Part shown: positions 36,791 through 48,923 of the stretch, one piece after another
Position numbering within the stretch: the first letter of the stretch is position 1
How the letters are laid out: each line of letters begins with the position of its first letter
Origin: Kuschelorhynchus macadamiae
Lineage: Eukaryota; Arthropoda; Insecta; Coleoptera; Curculionidae
Length of the DNA: 64,000 nucleotides
Assembly: GCA_030620095.1 (NCBI GenBank)
Contig: JAUTXW010002386.1
Location: forward strand, 372,001 to 436,000
Direction of reading: 5' to 3'
The notes under the pieces: model-generated
The model's input: only the letters and a program-made list of their open reading frames with translations
The model's database searches: none
Told to the model about the DNA's origin: nothing
Position numbers and translations under genes: made by a program

Positions 36791-39354
36791 TTACAAAAAT
36801 TGAACTTTTCTTGCTTTATTTTTCGCAAATTCTTTAACAAGATTTTCTATATCAAGTTGTTTCAAATAATCAGACTCTATAGAAATGATAGCAAGATTTT
36901 GTAACCTCTCTTGGCCCATTCTAGATCGTAAATAATTTTTTATCAACTTTAATTTAGAGAATGACCTTTCGGCTGTAGCTACAGAAACTGGAATTGTTAA
37001 TAATATGCGCAATGCAATGGTAATGTTTGGAAATGAGTGGGTTAGGTTATTTATTACAATGTAATTAAGTGTTTCAATTACAGTTGCGGTTTTGTCTCCA
37101 TTTTGCAGAAATTGTAATTCGTGTAAAAGTTCTATTCCGTCTATATCTTTCTCGTCTCGATCTTTGTCAGTTAAGGTTTCTTCCAGTTTTTTACAAAAAT
37201 TAAATTGGTCCTGGTCAGAATATTTGCCAAAATCTTCAACTTTCCACAAAAAGTTAAAAACATCAAAATGACACGATAATAGTTTAAACCTTTCATCTAT
37301 GGATGAAAGGGTAATATCTAACATTTCAAAAAAGCAATTTACTTTAAATTTCGTTTCTTGATTTTCGATCGGCTGGTCGTCAGCATCGTAAGAAAATTGT
37401 TTTTTAATCTTTCGTGGCCTTAAATTTTCTGCAGGTGTAAATTGTGCGTTAAGATCCAAACAAGAAGCTAGTTCTTTGGCATCTACTAATAAGTCACTAA
37501 AGCCTTTGTCTTGTCAGATCGATATTCTTTTAAAAATTCCTTAAGGTTACTTAAACTTTTGCAAGCCTGAGAAATGTCAAATGTTTTTAATTGCAGGATC
37601 TTAGTAACTACATCCACTTTACTTAAAATCTTGTACCATAAAACTGTCATACAAACAAACTCGAAATTTTTAATTTTTTTGCCTAGGGAGGTAGCTAGAT
37701 GTTTTGTAGCATTATCAAATTTATTTCCGGATAAAATTTCATAAAGAGCATCGTAAATTTCGCCCAACTGAAATCTTAGAGGTGTTATTGCATCAATTCT
37801 GCTAGACCATCTAGTATCTGATAAAGGTTTTATTGTCAGACTTGAAATATTACTTTTTAAAACAGACCAGCGATTCGTTGAGGCAGAAAAAAAATTATAT
37901 AATTCTTGAACAATTGAAAAAAAATTTATACTAAAAATATTGGATTTGACAGCATCGTTTATCACAAGGTTTAAACTGTGGTTATAACAAGGTACAAACA
38001 TTGCTCGTGGGTTAATATCTAAAATTCTTTTTTGTACACCTTGATGTTTTCCCTTCATATTTGAACCATTATCATAACCTTGGCCACGCATATTATAGAT
38101 GTCTAAGCCATAATTTTCCAAAGTTTTTAGTAAAAAAAGTGTTAAGCCTTCACCTGTTGTATCACTTATGGGCTGAAATGTTAAAAAACGTTCTTCGACA
38201 CTAAATGTATTGTTTTTTATATTAACGTACCTTAAACAAACAGAAATCTGCTCTTGGTGGCTAACATCAGGAGTACAATCAAGTAAAATAGAATAATACT
38301 TGGCTTCTTTAACTTCGTTTAAAATATTACTTCTTATATTGTCACCAATTAATTGAATGATTTCGTTTTGAATTTTATCTCCAAGGTAAAGTGGCATATT
38401 TTTTTGAGATCTATTAATATGGGCAGACATTACTGGGTCAAATTTTGCTATCATTTCTATACATTTTAAAAAATTTCCATTATTTCTTTCAAATAATTTG
38501 TTACTAGGACCACGAAAAGCTAAGTTTTGTTCAGCCAAAAATTGAATTGTATAAATTATTCTTTCAATGATACTGCGCCAACGTTTAGTTTCATTTTTTA
38601 ATAAAATTTGCATTTCCGAATCAATGGTTCGATTAGTTTTTAATCTTTCTTGCAAATCTGACCAGACACTTAAATTTTGAAAATGGGATTTACTTTTTTC
38701 GTGAATTTTCAGATGTTCGCTTAAATGATGCCAGTCATTGAAACCGTTTTGGTTACTTAATTTTGTATTTTTAAAAGTTAATGGATTGTTGGGATCATTG
38801 AATATTTTACAACAGAAGCAAAATACTGCATTTTTTTCAATAGAATATAGCAACCAATGACGCTGGACCTTTTCACCATTTAACAAAACTCGAGTAAAAT
38901 ATTGATCGGAAAACTTACGTCCACTTTTGTCTTTAGGATATATAGTTTTATTTTGATAATGCATTGGACCTTTTTCGACAAGTTCTTGCACCTGAATTGG
39001 AGATAATACACTCGGCCACAGACCCGGATCGTTGGAAAGGGGCGCTTCTTCGGATAATTCGTCTTGCTTGCTCGAACATGATGATACTGTTGGTACTGAC
39101 AACGATTCAACCGTATCAGCTTCTGCTTCTAGTTCCATTGCATTTCCATCCTTATTAGCTTGCTTTTCTAATTCAGATGGCAAGTTCGATTCTGTTGAAT
39201 GTAGAAAATCACTGTCATCAGAAGTAGTGTCTTGTGCGGTCGTTCGAAAAAAATTAGTGATTTTGAAATTAGTATTCTCTAAGTCATTCTCCCGTTTTCG
39301 GTTGTTAAGCAAATTTTGATAACCAGACAATTTCTTTTTTTCTTCTCTGGGCAT
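36791..39354 (-). pseudogene. hAT transposase with TTF-type finger and DUF4371, single frameshift
   Basis: Two adjoining frames (39354-37486 and 37459-36791) form one protein of about 850 residues. It has a TTF-type zinc finger (FCFCCKIFN ... FNDWHHLSEHLKIHEKSKSH), a DUF4371-like region, catalytic segments (YYSILLDCTPDVSHQEQISV with the first Asp, GQGYDNGSNMKG with the second, CYNHSLNLV) and a C-terminal hAT dimerisation domain (IALRILLTIPVSVATAERSF then SKLKLIKNYLRSRM). One frame slip near 37505 separates the two parts; nothing else breaks it. The start is ATG 39354 (MPREEKKKLSGYQ). It is probably inactive but only recently so. Confidence 0.88.
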
Positions 39355-39382
39355 CTATAAATACAATAAATAAAAAAAATAA

Positions 39383-39782
39383 AAGGAAAAAAAAACTTTT
39401 TAAAACAAGCTTTTATTTAGGTGCACTAAAAAGTAGAAAATAAACGTTAAAATAAATCAAACCCATTATTTTCTAACATTAAATATTTTTTATATGAAAT
39501 AAAAGCTTGTCGCGAGAATATAAATATTACCATCGATTTTCATACGTAGGCAGGGAAGTGAGGATGGGAACTAGAAAGACAGAAATGTGACACTTCCAAG
39601 TTGTTAAAAAGTTAGTAATGTCAATATTAGTTTGTATTTACATTCTCGCGACAAGCTTTTATTTCATATAAAAAATATTTAATGTTAGAAAATAATGGGT
39701 TTGATTTATTTTAACGTTTATTTTCTACTTTTTAGTGCACCTAAATAAAAGCTTGTTTTAAAAAGTTTTTTTTTCCTTTTAT
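39383..39782. repeat. Large inverted repeat (fold-back), arms ~140 bp
   Basis: 39383-39520 and 39640-39782 are near-perfect inverted copies: AAACAAGCTTTTATTTAGGT and CCATTATTTTCTAACATTAA in the left arm have their complements in the right arm in reverse order. A ~120-bp unique spacer holds CAGGGAAGTGAGGATGGGAA. It lies immediately upstream of the hAT start codon. Confidence 0.88.
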
Positions 39783-39904
39783 TATTTTTTACTTTTTAGT
39801 AGGTATTAACGTAGTAACAAATTAGCTTAGTAAGGGCCAGTACTTCCATCTCCCGATAACTTTATTCGACGGATATTATAAATTTTATATTTTTATTCAT
39901 AGAA

Positions 39905-40350
39905 ACGGAAAGTTAATTTTGGGTCCCGCCCTCCTGGATGCGGCCCTGTAAGAATTCAATTATTGGTTCATATTGCATTGTGATTCAACCAAAATACGTG
40001 TACGAAATTTCAGCTTGATCGAATAGAAAAGTTAAATTTGGGCCCCGCCCTCCTGAATACGGCCCTGTACCAATTCAATTTTTGAATAATAATGCATTGT
40101 CATTGGACCTAAATATGTGTACAAAATTTCAGCTCGATCGAACATCGGAAAGTTAAATTTGGGCCCCGCCCTTCTGAATACGGCCCTGCACCAATTCAAT
40201 TTTTGAATAATAATGCATTGTCATTGGACCTAAATATGTGTACAAAATTTCAGCTTGATCGAACATCGGCAAGTTAGTCAAATTTCACTTGCAAGATTTT
40301 GCCCGAACAAACATACATACATTACAAGCAAGTTAAATAAAAGCTTGTAA
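39905..40350. repeat. ~120-bp tandem repeat, three copies plus AAGCTTGT end
   Basis: The phrase AAAGTTAAATTTGGGCCCCG (with variants) recurs at about 39908, 40027 and 40148. Each is followed by CCCTCCTGAATACGGCCCTG, ATTCAATTTTTGAATAAT and CAAAATTTCAGCTTGATCGA. A fourth partial copy near 40266 leads to AAACATACATACATTACAAG and TAAATAAAAGCTTGT (40334-40348). That last motif is the complement of ACAAGCTTTTATTTA at 39403, so the fold-back and this array may be one nested element. Confidence 0.7.
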
Positions 40351-41015
40351 AAAACATTAACCCTCATTTATTTTGTAAACAAAAAACAGTAAAAACTAAA
40401 CCCTTTCAAATGACATATTCATTCATTCCAATCGGTCAAGCCATCGCAAAATAATCCACGCTTATAAAAAGCACAACATAAAAAATCATACATACAGAAA
40501 GTCAGTTAAAAAGAAAAACAATAATTTGCATTTTTATTAATTTATTTACTTACCTTATTTCAATTTGTAATAATTTTTTGCAACTGCAGTAGATACGTAA
40601 TATAGCAAATAAGTTACTCTTTATGTGTCTTCGCGCCTATCACAAAAGACGAATTAAAAATTAACAATTAACCTGCTAGGCTAGATCGATTACGAACACG
40701 CAAAATTTTGCGAGTTTAAACAAGAAAATTGTTTTCCGATCGCCGCAGATAACGCGCCGTCGGTCGGCCTCGCGTCGGTTGACGTCGCGACAAAGGAGTA
40801 ATAAAATTTCATCACAGGTGAACAATATAATGTATTTTCACCACCGGTAGGTACTTTCAGATTTTTTTACTTTTGTGTTTATTTTTTTTGAAAATTAAAA
40901 AAAAAAGGATTTTAATATTTTTAAAATATTTAGGCGCCTTCGGCGCCTTTTTGGCGTGGCGCCGTCGTGCGCCGCACGACCTTGCCCATATGGACGGCAC
41001 GTCCCTGTAGCCACG

Positions 41016-41282
41016 GTATGCTTTTTGTTGAGTTTTGTTAGCAAAGCCCAAATAAATTGGACAAAAAATATGAGAGTAGCAACGGGAAATAACTCACAAA
41101 TAATCTACAACGTTTCCGAGTGGATGTGCCTAATCCTTTAGCCTAGTTTACAAAAATCAATAATCTTAATGAGTTATTTTTTCTTAAGAAATTTGACCAA
41201 CTATAGTCCTTGACTTTGTAAAGGCTTTCCTAAATCCATTCACCGTGACTTAAGATATTTTATTTGATTCAAAAGTTTATTA
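41016..41282 (-). repeat. Outer part of the 5' LTR split by the hAT
   Basis: Matches 33330-33608 (GTATGCTTTTTGTTG, GAGAGTAGCAACGGGAAAT, GATTTATTTTTTCATAAGAA-like). It ends at AAAAGTTTATT, as the other LTR does. Confidence 0.6.
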
Positions 41283-43391
41283 GGAACGTTCAACGAAATT
41301 GACTAAAAGCGTCACTGTCACTTTTAGTGTTCAGCACTTCACACTAACAGTCTGTACGAAGTTCGAAGTTAAACTTTATTTAAAAAGTCGAAATAGTTTC
41401 TGAAAACACAAGCAATCCAGCAATAATTACTTGCTGATACTTTTTTTCAGGTTATTCAAAGTTTATCTAAAGTCATTCAATCACTTCTACTAAGTGACCT
41501 TGTTTCAAAATTAGGCCATTTGGACGCAAAAAACAACTTTTTACAGAATCTGATTTTAGAAATACAAAATAGTTAACTAACTAAAAGCTTAACTAGAAAA
41601 CTAAATAAGTAATGTCTTTTTTATTACTAGTAAAAATACAAACTTTAAAGTCGTTTTTCCATATTTCTAATAGTATTTTCAAAAATGTTTACTCTTGTTA
41701 TGTCTTATTTTTGCATTAGAGTTCATTTTCTTTTTGTCCGGAACGGATCCGAGGAAATTTTCATTTTTGAGGCTCCTCAAGTCCAAAAATGTGGATTTCA
41801 ACTTTTTTGTTTTTGGATTTAAAAATCCGAAAAATTTCGTAAGACGTATTTCGATGAAACACATCTTTTTTGAAGAATATATTTTTGTCGTATCTATTAC
41901 CGTTTTCGAGATTTGAGACTTTTTGGTTTTCGAGGAAGAAGTTCCCTGGAAATTGCAAATTTTTTTTCCTGATTATTTCTAGAAGGTTTAATCAATCTGT
42001 TTCAAATTTTCATGGTTTGTTTGTTGTATCGATATCTTTGATATTCTACAATCGGCACTTGTCCAAAAGCAAAGGGAAAAAAATTTGAAAAACAAGTATG
42101 AGATTTTCCAATGATAAAATGTGTCTTTTTCTGCAAATTCACGAAATTTCAATCATTAATAGCTTTTTTGTTTCTTAATCGATTGAGGTAATTCTTTTAC
42201 CAAAATGAACTTTGTTAGAGGCTTTCTAGGCGCGTAATTAGAATTTTGAAAAAGTGTTTTGTTATTTTTGGGAAATTTGAGTTTTCCGAAAAATACGTAT
42301 TTCCCAAAGTTTCATTGTTCTTACTTAATTAGAAGTATTTTTAATTAATTTTTGAAAATTACATTTTATACCGGCGCGCAAGTTTGCTTGTCTCGACAAG
42401 TGTGGCGTGGTACGTCGTGATTAGACATTAGACATAGATGGGGAGCCCGACAAGGATAGCACTTAGCATTGTGTTATCCCCCAAGTAGACGTGTCAGGCC
42501 AAGAGCCCACTCCTTTTTAGAAAGGAAAGGACTCTTTCAGGTGGAGCACGTCCCACAAGCTCACATCGACGACTAGATACTCGGTACACACAACGAAAAA
42601 CGTACGTAATATTAATAAAAAAAAACTTTAACACAATGATTTTTTACATAAATTTTGCTCCGATGCTCAAAATCATTAACACAATGCTTTTAAAATATTA
42701 CTCAATGGAAAGGACGTAATATTAATGCTTAGCAGACATTGATTTTAATCAGGAACGGCTCAAATAAAAATACTGATATTAATAACCATTGACATGGATT
42801 AATGTCCTAGTACATTGATTCTATGCCTAGTAAACATCAACCAATTAATAAATTTTGAATCAATTGATAATTAAAAAACATTATCCCAATCACCTAATAT
42901 GCATTAATTAATAATCTGTGAGCATTATTATAATGCAAAAAAGCATTACCTAATAGTAGGCCTGAAATATCGATACCGGAATGGATCGATATATAAAATA
43001 TCGATATAATTTATCGATGATTATACATATACTGGGCGATTTAAATTCAAGATTCACCAGGGGAAAACGGTAACCTTAGGTTTTGTTAAGTACCTACCAA
43101 CCTACCTAGTTTAAATTTAGCGAAGTTGCGCATTTTCGAGCCTTAAGATTCTCTTATATTTTTCAAAATAATAATACTCAAACTGTAAAGTAATGAAGTA
43201 ACGATAAGAGGATATTTTGCTATAGCTTAACTATTTTTCGAAATATTAAACCAATTTAGTTATTTTTGTATTTTTTGAGGAAACCAAACTCAAGATTTTT
43301 TTCACAATTAAAAAATAAAACCCCTTGGTAATTTAGAATCCTTATATTTATTTAAACATTTTTTGAAACTTAAAGGGGAATAACCCTAATT
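41283..43391. other. Non-coding; one GC-richer patch, nothing recognised
   Basis: Mostly AT-rich DNA. About 42370-42610 is distinctly richer in G and C (GCCCGACAAGGATAGCAC, GTAGACGTGTCAGGCCAAGA, GTGGAGCACGTCCCACAAGC), with no open frame or promoter boxes that I recognise. The following 42610-42960 repeats ATTAAT/CATTGA words. No gene is supported. Confidence 0.3.
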
Positions 43392-45015
43392 TTATTTACA
43401 TTCTAAAAAGTTGCGTAAAACATGGATTTTGGGAAATGTAGTAGAAGGTTTCATTTTATAAAAATAGCTTTCAATAAATGACCAAAACATGACACATTCT
43501 TCCGGGAAATTAAGGTTAAAAATATAAAAAAATTTAAAACAAATATCTACAGCTCTAATGATATTAAAAAATTTGTATTTGATACCATCGAAATAAGTAT
43601 ATATTTCTTTAATACTCATTATGTCGTCACCTATTGCAAAGACAAAGGGTTGGATTGCTGTCTTTTTAGATTTTAAAATATTTATCCATTCTTCAATTTC
43701 CTGGGTGCTTTTTGCTACGTATAAAAATGATTGCTGAGAGTCTTGTATTGTATACTTTGTTGTTTGTCGTTTTCTTGTTATATCTTTTTTTATTGTTTTA
43801 CCCGTAGGAACAAGATATCCATGCAATGCCCACAACACTGCTGCATGACCTGCAAATAAAATAAAGCATATTTTTTGCACTAAAATTTACATATGTAATA
43901 CCCTAGAACTAAGCCAAAAGCCAAAGTTTGTCTGATGGAAAGGGATCCTTAATTTTAACCCGTTTTTTCCAGAAAATCGAAAATTTTAATCTACTCGTAC
44001 ATATATGATTTAAAATTAGGTATATAAAATCTGTTTACACTTACTTTCAATCTCGTCTTGCTTTAATTTTTGTAATAAACTCTTGATCGTTTTATCTTTT
44101 ACATTTCCATTTAATAGGAACTCTAATAGTTTTCCACAACTTGGTTCCCAGCCAGTCACCAAACCATCAGAATTTTCATAGGCAACCGAAAAATCCATGT
44201 CAATCTGGAAATAGAATAATGAAGAATAAACTTAGATAAAAGTTACGTTAAAAATTTAACTTTTGTCTCACCAATCTAAATCCCGAAGGTTGATTATAAA
44301 AAGGCCATTTTTCTAAAATTGCTGTGGTGGAGTCTAAAGATTTAATTTCCTCTAATCTGTATTGGCTGCAAGCTTTCCAGTAATAATCAAATTCTTCCGA
44401 AGTTAAATTGTCAAATTTTAATGATCGAATTTTTTCCTCAGCGTCTTCTTCTGGAACTAAAATATAATTGGATTGAGTTTATGGTTTATAATAGAATTTT
44501 TAGAAGTTTTGTTTTGTTATTGTTTGTTTTTTTGTTGTGTTTTCTAAAGATTTTATTTTGTATCTAACAATAACAGTAAAATTATTGTATATTAGTTCTA
44601 GTAAAGTATCAAGAAGATTAAGAAGATCGTAAAGGTTTGCATTCAAGCATTGTTTTATCACTTTATGTTCATTACAGTTAATTAAATGTTTAAATAGGTA
44701 CAGATATAAAAAGTTTGGGGATTTTCTTACCAAATTTTAGTGTCTTTCGAGAGAACTTATTTCCTTTTTTAGTTTCTGAGTTATTTGTAGAAATGTGGTT
44801 TGGAAAAGCCTGTTTAAATGTAACCGTCGAATTTCGCCATTTATTGTATAACTTTCCTCTTTTAGATGTGCGGTAAAACTCCTACAATACATGTAAAAAA
44901 AGCAAGTTTATTAAGCATATACGTTTATACTTATTTTTTATTAACTTACCAATGATTCTGTAGGAAATCTATTAATAATTTCTTCTTCTAACCTATAGCT
45001 AGTTTTAATGGTCAT
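43392..45015 (-). CDS. Accessory protein 2 of a Tnp2/CACTA-like transposon, 5 exons, function unknown
   Basis: Inferred exons are 45015-44950, 44881-44731, 44456-44272, 44204-44045 and 43849-43392. All have GT/AG sites and matching phases, giving about 339 residues with no stop. I do not recognise a named domain. Notable parts are EEEIINRFPTESLEFYRTSK in exons 1-2, SGFRL|IDMDFSVAYENSDGLV across exons 3-4, and a C-terminal domain (HAAVLWALHGYLVPTGK, FAIGDDIMSIKEIYTYFDG, AVDICFKFFYIFNLNFPEEC). The start codon lies just two bases after the stop of the upstream gene. Clean splicing and an open frame suggest it was functional recently. Its role as a transposition partner is inferred only from its position beside the transposase-like gene. 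Confidence 0.6.
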
Positions 45016-45017
45016 TG

Positions 45018-45980
45018 CTATTCCCTTGTCTTCAAAATTAACCGGCTTCGTTGTTCTTCATCGAATTTTTTAAATTTATCATAATATTCAATAAGCATTG
45101 CGGCTTTTGGCGACTCGTTCAAAATTTGTGACAACATGACATCGCTACCTATTTCGATTGAATTAGTTGGCGAGCTCACGGGATAGGGCGAATATCTAAA
45201 AGTGGGTCTGGGGCTGGAGCGTGTCGAATTGGGGGTGGAAGGAGCAGATTCTATACCATGGGCTTGATAAAAATTTTCCATAGGGATTCCCATTAGCTGG
45301 CGCCATTCCCTTAAGTTATTTTCAAATAAAATCTGCGTCCCCATGTCAACATTTTTCAATAATCTTTCAATGTGATGTAACCTTATTACACGTAACACAT
45401 TTACAAATACTTTTTCACCTGAAACAATAAATATCTACATTTTTCTAAAAATGAACCTAATTCTTAAAATTATACAAAACAAATATAATTATATCAAACA
45501 TTAAAACTACCTAGGAAACTGACGAAAAATCTAAATGAAATACTTAAATAGGAACTTACTGACTAAAATGTCAAGAAGTTGCTCTTGCTTCCAGCTAAGA
45601 AGCAAATCTCGCAGTTCTTCCACTTCACTCTTAGATGTGCTAGGATCATCTAAGGTATCTGATGTACTTGCTGGTGTATAAATTTGATTGCCTGGGGTAT
45701 GATTTACATCATTTTTACTTGATGGTGCATTGTTGGAAATATCTTCAATAATTAGTGGATCCCAATCTGGTCTTTTATTGGATCTATCCCCTCTCACTGA
45801 TGGCAATAATATCATATTGTCTGTCTGATCAACTGTTGGTGGCATTGCATTGAAGTCATTAGACGTTGAGGCGGCTTCATTGTTGGGCTGATGCATTTGA
45901 CCCATCATATTGGAGGGCATACCCAGTAATAATGATGATGGAGGATAATCCTCTTCATACTGCCTCATAGGCCACTCCAT
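45018..45980 (-). CDS. Accessory protein 1 of the same transposon, 2 exons, function unknown
   Basis: Exon 1 is 45980-45560 (donor CA|GTAAGTTCC) and exon 2 is 45418-45018 (acceptor TTGTTTCAG|GT). They join in frame to 273 residues, starting MEWPMRQYEEDYPP. The first half is low-complexity (Asn/Ser/Asp/Pro); the second has helical stretches (VIRLHHIERLLKNVDMGTQI, LFENNLREWRQLMG) and a C-terminal coiled-coil-like segment ending LILKTRE. No catalytic motif is seen. The layout of disordered region followed by short helical domains suits a DNA- or protein-binding accessory factor, which is inference. Its stop (TAG) is followed by CA and then the ATG of the next gene. Confidence 0.55.
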
Positions 45981-46831
45981 ACTATTAAAAAATTCGCAAC
46001 AATTTAACTTTACTAAATAAACAAATCTAATTATTTTTGATGATTTTTAGGTTAGAAAGAAGAACTTTTCTTTTTCTTAAAAAAATTATTGGCAGTTTAT
46101 TTTAATTTGCATTATTACATAAAAGAAACCACTTTTAATACATAAACAGATACCAAAAAGAAAAAAATAGAGACCAGTGTCTGGTCGTAAGTCTTTTTTT
46201 ATTTATTTTTAAAGTTTTTCTTGCAAATATTTAAATCAGAAATGCTTAAAGCTATAGTGTATAAATTATGTCAAATCATGCTCATTTTTTTTGGTCAATT
46301 TAAATAAAAATTAAGCTTATTGATTTTTTATTTTTGAAAATTATAATAATAAATACCCAAAAACGCTGTTAAATCTACATATACAAAGTGATTTTTTGAT
46401 TGAGGTTTTTTTTATAACATAACATACTTAGAACTTAAGAAAATAAGCGAATTATTCAAATAACATTTTCTCGAAGACTTAAAAGTAAAAGAGATAGATA
46501 TATGTAGATATTATTTCAAATGATCATATCTCTTTTATTTTTGAATTTTTGAGAAAAGTCCTATGTCACATTAAAAGGAAAATCCCAACTTAAAAATCAC
46601 CCTGTATAGCATCCTTTTTATATTTATCTTTTAAATCATTTTAAAATATTCTTTGGCTCTAAGCATTGTTTTTCCTGAAGGCGTCTTAATTAAAGTCAGA
46701 GGTGGACCAACGATTTCATGTAAGGAAATTATTGAAAACGACTCTGAGACAGATTTGTCAACGTTAGCATGTACATCGTATGCATTAAAATGTTCGTTAA
46801 ACTCAACACCGTCTAATTTCTCACATAAAAA
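45981..46831. other. Spacer containing a 225-bp CAGGGTG-family miniature element
   Basis: TACAAAGTGATTTTT at 46382 and AAAAATCACCCTGTA ending at 46606 are inverted copies with two mismatches, flanked by TA as in the palindromic element at 812-1652. The 225 bp between have no coding capacity. The rest of the spacer shows nothing. Confidence 0.5.
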
Positions 46832-48923
46832 TTAGATTTTTTGACCTTTGATTAACACAATTTCTAAAATTCTATAAAATTCTATCTCACTTGAATATAT
46901 AGACACAAACTGCCCGCAAATAAAGTCGCTTCCTCTGTAACTTATATGAGAATAAATGTTTAGGCAGCTCTTCTCAACTTGAAGTTTTGTAATAAGTATA
47001 TTATTGTGATTGCTTTCAATTTCATGGGCCTTATTAACAGTAAAATTACAATTATTGATATTATTGTTCAATTGTGTTAGGCTGTAAGCAAACTTAAGTT
47101 CGTACTTTTTAGAAAGAGTAAGGCAAATATTTTTTCGCGATGTTATACAGTGCGAATAAATTTTAAACTGTCTATGGTTTGCTTCGTATTTGAAACACCA
47201 AAAGTTCCTTAATGGACCTGACTGACGGGCTATTGTAGGATAATGAACCAGATTATGAAACTTCGGTTTTAAAGTATCGTTAAATAAATTAACAAAACCT
47301 AAATTATGCTTTTTTATTTTAATCTCCAAAAGCTTTATTGATTTGTCATCAATATGAAAACACAATAGCATGTCGACAATTTCAACAAAATTAATAATAA
47401 AAAGCCAAACAGGGTCATCTGCCGGAACGAGATCTCCAATCATCAGCGTAAAGTATAATGTAAAGGTCATCATTTGTCGAGCAGACATTTTGAGTTTCTT
47501 TTTGCCAAGATGCTTTAAGTCAATTAAACTATTACATATATTGCCAATTTCTATTGCACCGTACTCAAAAGTATTTTTTCTAAAGTTTAAGGTATTTAAG
47601 TCAAAGAATTTCATTTCTTGTGTAAGGTACAGTATAGCGTGACAAAAATTGTAATGACATACCCCTTCGAAAATGTCATGCATGATATCTGCATAATAAT
47701 TACTAACAACATGAAATGATGAGATTTTATTTAATAAGCATTCAGATTTAATACCTGTCAAGTCTGGGGAATCTTGTTTTAAGTCAGATTTATAATTTTC
47801 AACATTTCGTAATGAAGAATTATCCTCAGTAGCTTGCGAATAAGTCACCGTTTTGTTTGCTTTGCAAAACCGGCAGAAAAAGTTACTTGAAAAGGATTTA
47901 TTAAAATTTAAAATCGAATTTAACCCCAAGTTATCACCAGTAATTAGTGCAACTATAAAGTGAACTTGTAAATTTGCATCACCAGTGTTAATTGAGATTC
48001 CATTTTCCTCCAAGTATTTAAGTTCCAAAACTAAATATTCAAAACACTTATCATTTCCCAACTTGTGTATATCTTTAGATTTAAAGGTTGCAGCCAAAAA
48101 GACATTTTCTAGTTTTGAATTTTCTATTTTAGAACAAGGAAATGAATAATATACATTGAAAATTGAGTGAACGCCGGAGTGGGAACCCAGAGGATTATTG
48201 ATTTCAAAATCATCAATGTACAAAAAAAAAGGAATAAGAATTTTACCAGGATAAAGTTTTATCTTATTTTTCCACAACTCACCCTGTATAAAATATGTAA
48301 ATTTTGTTGAGTTATAAATAACATCCATATGTTCTAACGTGTGCTTAAGTAAATTATCTTTTTCAAAAAATTTCCTAAATTGAAAACGAAGCGGCATTAG
48401 AAGGCCTTTAATTTTTCTTTCGTCATAAATCAAGTTACCAGTACGATGCATTGCTACAACTTCATTACATAATGTTACCTCCTTAATTTCTCCGATCAAA
48501 TCGGAAGTCTTTAAGCATTTATGTAACAAATAGTCAGTATTAATGGATTCAAAGGGATTTTTTAAACTCATGGAAATACTACATATTTCATTATATAATT
48601 CTGTTTTTTCCTTGAGGTAATAGTTACCAAAACATTTAAACACATCTAGTATCGGAGAAACAATGTGTTCATTTACTAAGGCTTGAATCAGCAAGACATC
48701 TTTTCTTGACAAATTATTTTGGTTGTGAAGGGAAAGTGAAAAGCGCAGAACTGAAGCACTAATTTTTTCTTTTAAGGTTTTAATATCAAAAGGCGTTTTG
48801 AATGAAGACTGCGGACTGTGTTGCAAAAATTCACTGTCTCTAGGTTCAGAGTCTCGTTCCGAGTTATGTCCATGCGTGGGTTTATTAAAAATATTTGACG
48901 ATTGACCAGCGTTCCAGGCAACG
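46832..48923 (-). pseudogene. Tnp2/CACTA-like transposase, 5' end lost at a Transib insertion
   Basis: The frame is open from 48923 to the stop at 46832 (~696 codons) but has no ATG in its first ~130 codons. This suggests the true start lay in upstream sequence removed by the Transib fragment that begins at 48924. Motifs: ALITGDNLGLNSILNFNKSF then FFCRFCKANK (GDN plus a Cys pair), SNYYADIMHDIFEGVCHY (D-x-MHD-x-x-EGV, as in Tnp2-family transposases), LKPKFHNLVHYP and FWCFKYEANHRQFK. These suit a DDE-type protein of the CACTA/EnSpm group, but I assign it from motif memory only. No internal stop or frameshift is visible. Confidence 0.55.

Larger units (their letters stand above)
36322..41007. 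mobile_element. hAT transposon (DUF4371/ZMYM-like type) with 8-bp target duplication
   Basis: Perfect 8-bp direct repeats TAGCCACG flank it (36314-36321 and 41008-41015). The termini are inverted: CAGGGACGCGCC on the left and GGCACGTCCCTG on the right. Both ends also carry GGCGCCGTCGTGCG-like GC-rich motifs. The 4,686-bp body holds one transposase gene (-) and a repeat-rich 5' region. Confidence 0.92.
32730..41282 (-). mobile_element. LTR retrotransposon relic lacking pol, one LTR split by a hAT
   Basis: A ~880-bp direct repeat occurs at 32730-33608 and again at 35654-36321 plus 41016-41282. The second copy is interrupted by a hAT with its 8-bp duplication. The DNA between the copies (33609-35653) encodes gag-like remnants on the minus strand. 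I therefore read it as an LTR element with 5' LTR at the higher coordinates. No RT, RNase H or integrase motif is present, so pol has been deleted. Confidence 0.6.

Noticed and set aside
47370..47642. 90-codon plus-strand frame
   Set aside because: Lies antisense inside the Tnp2-like coding region, which shows clear motifs on the other strand.
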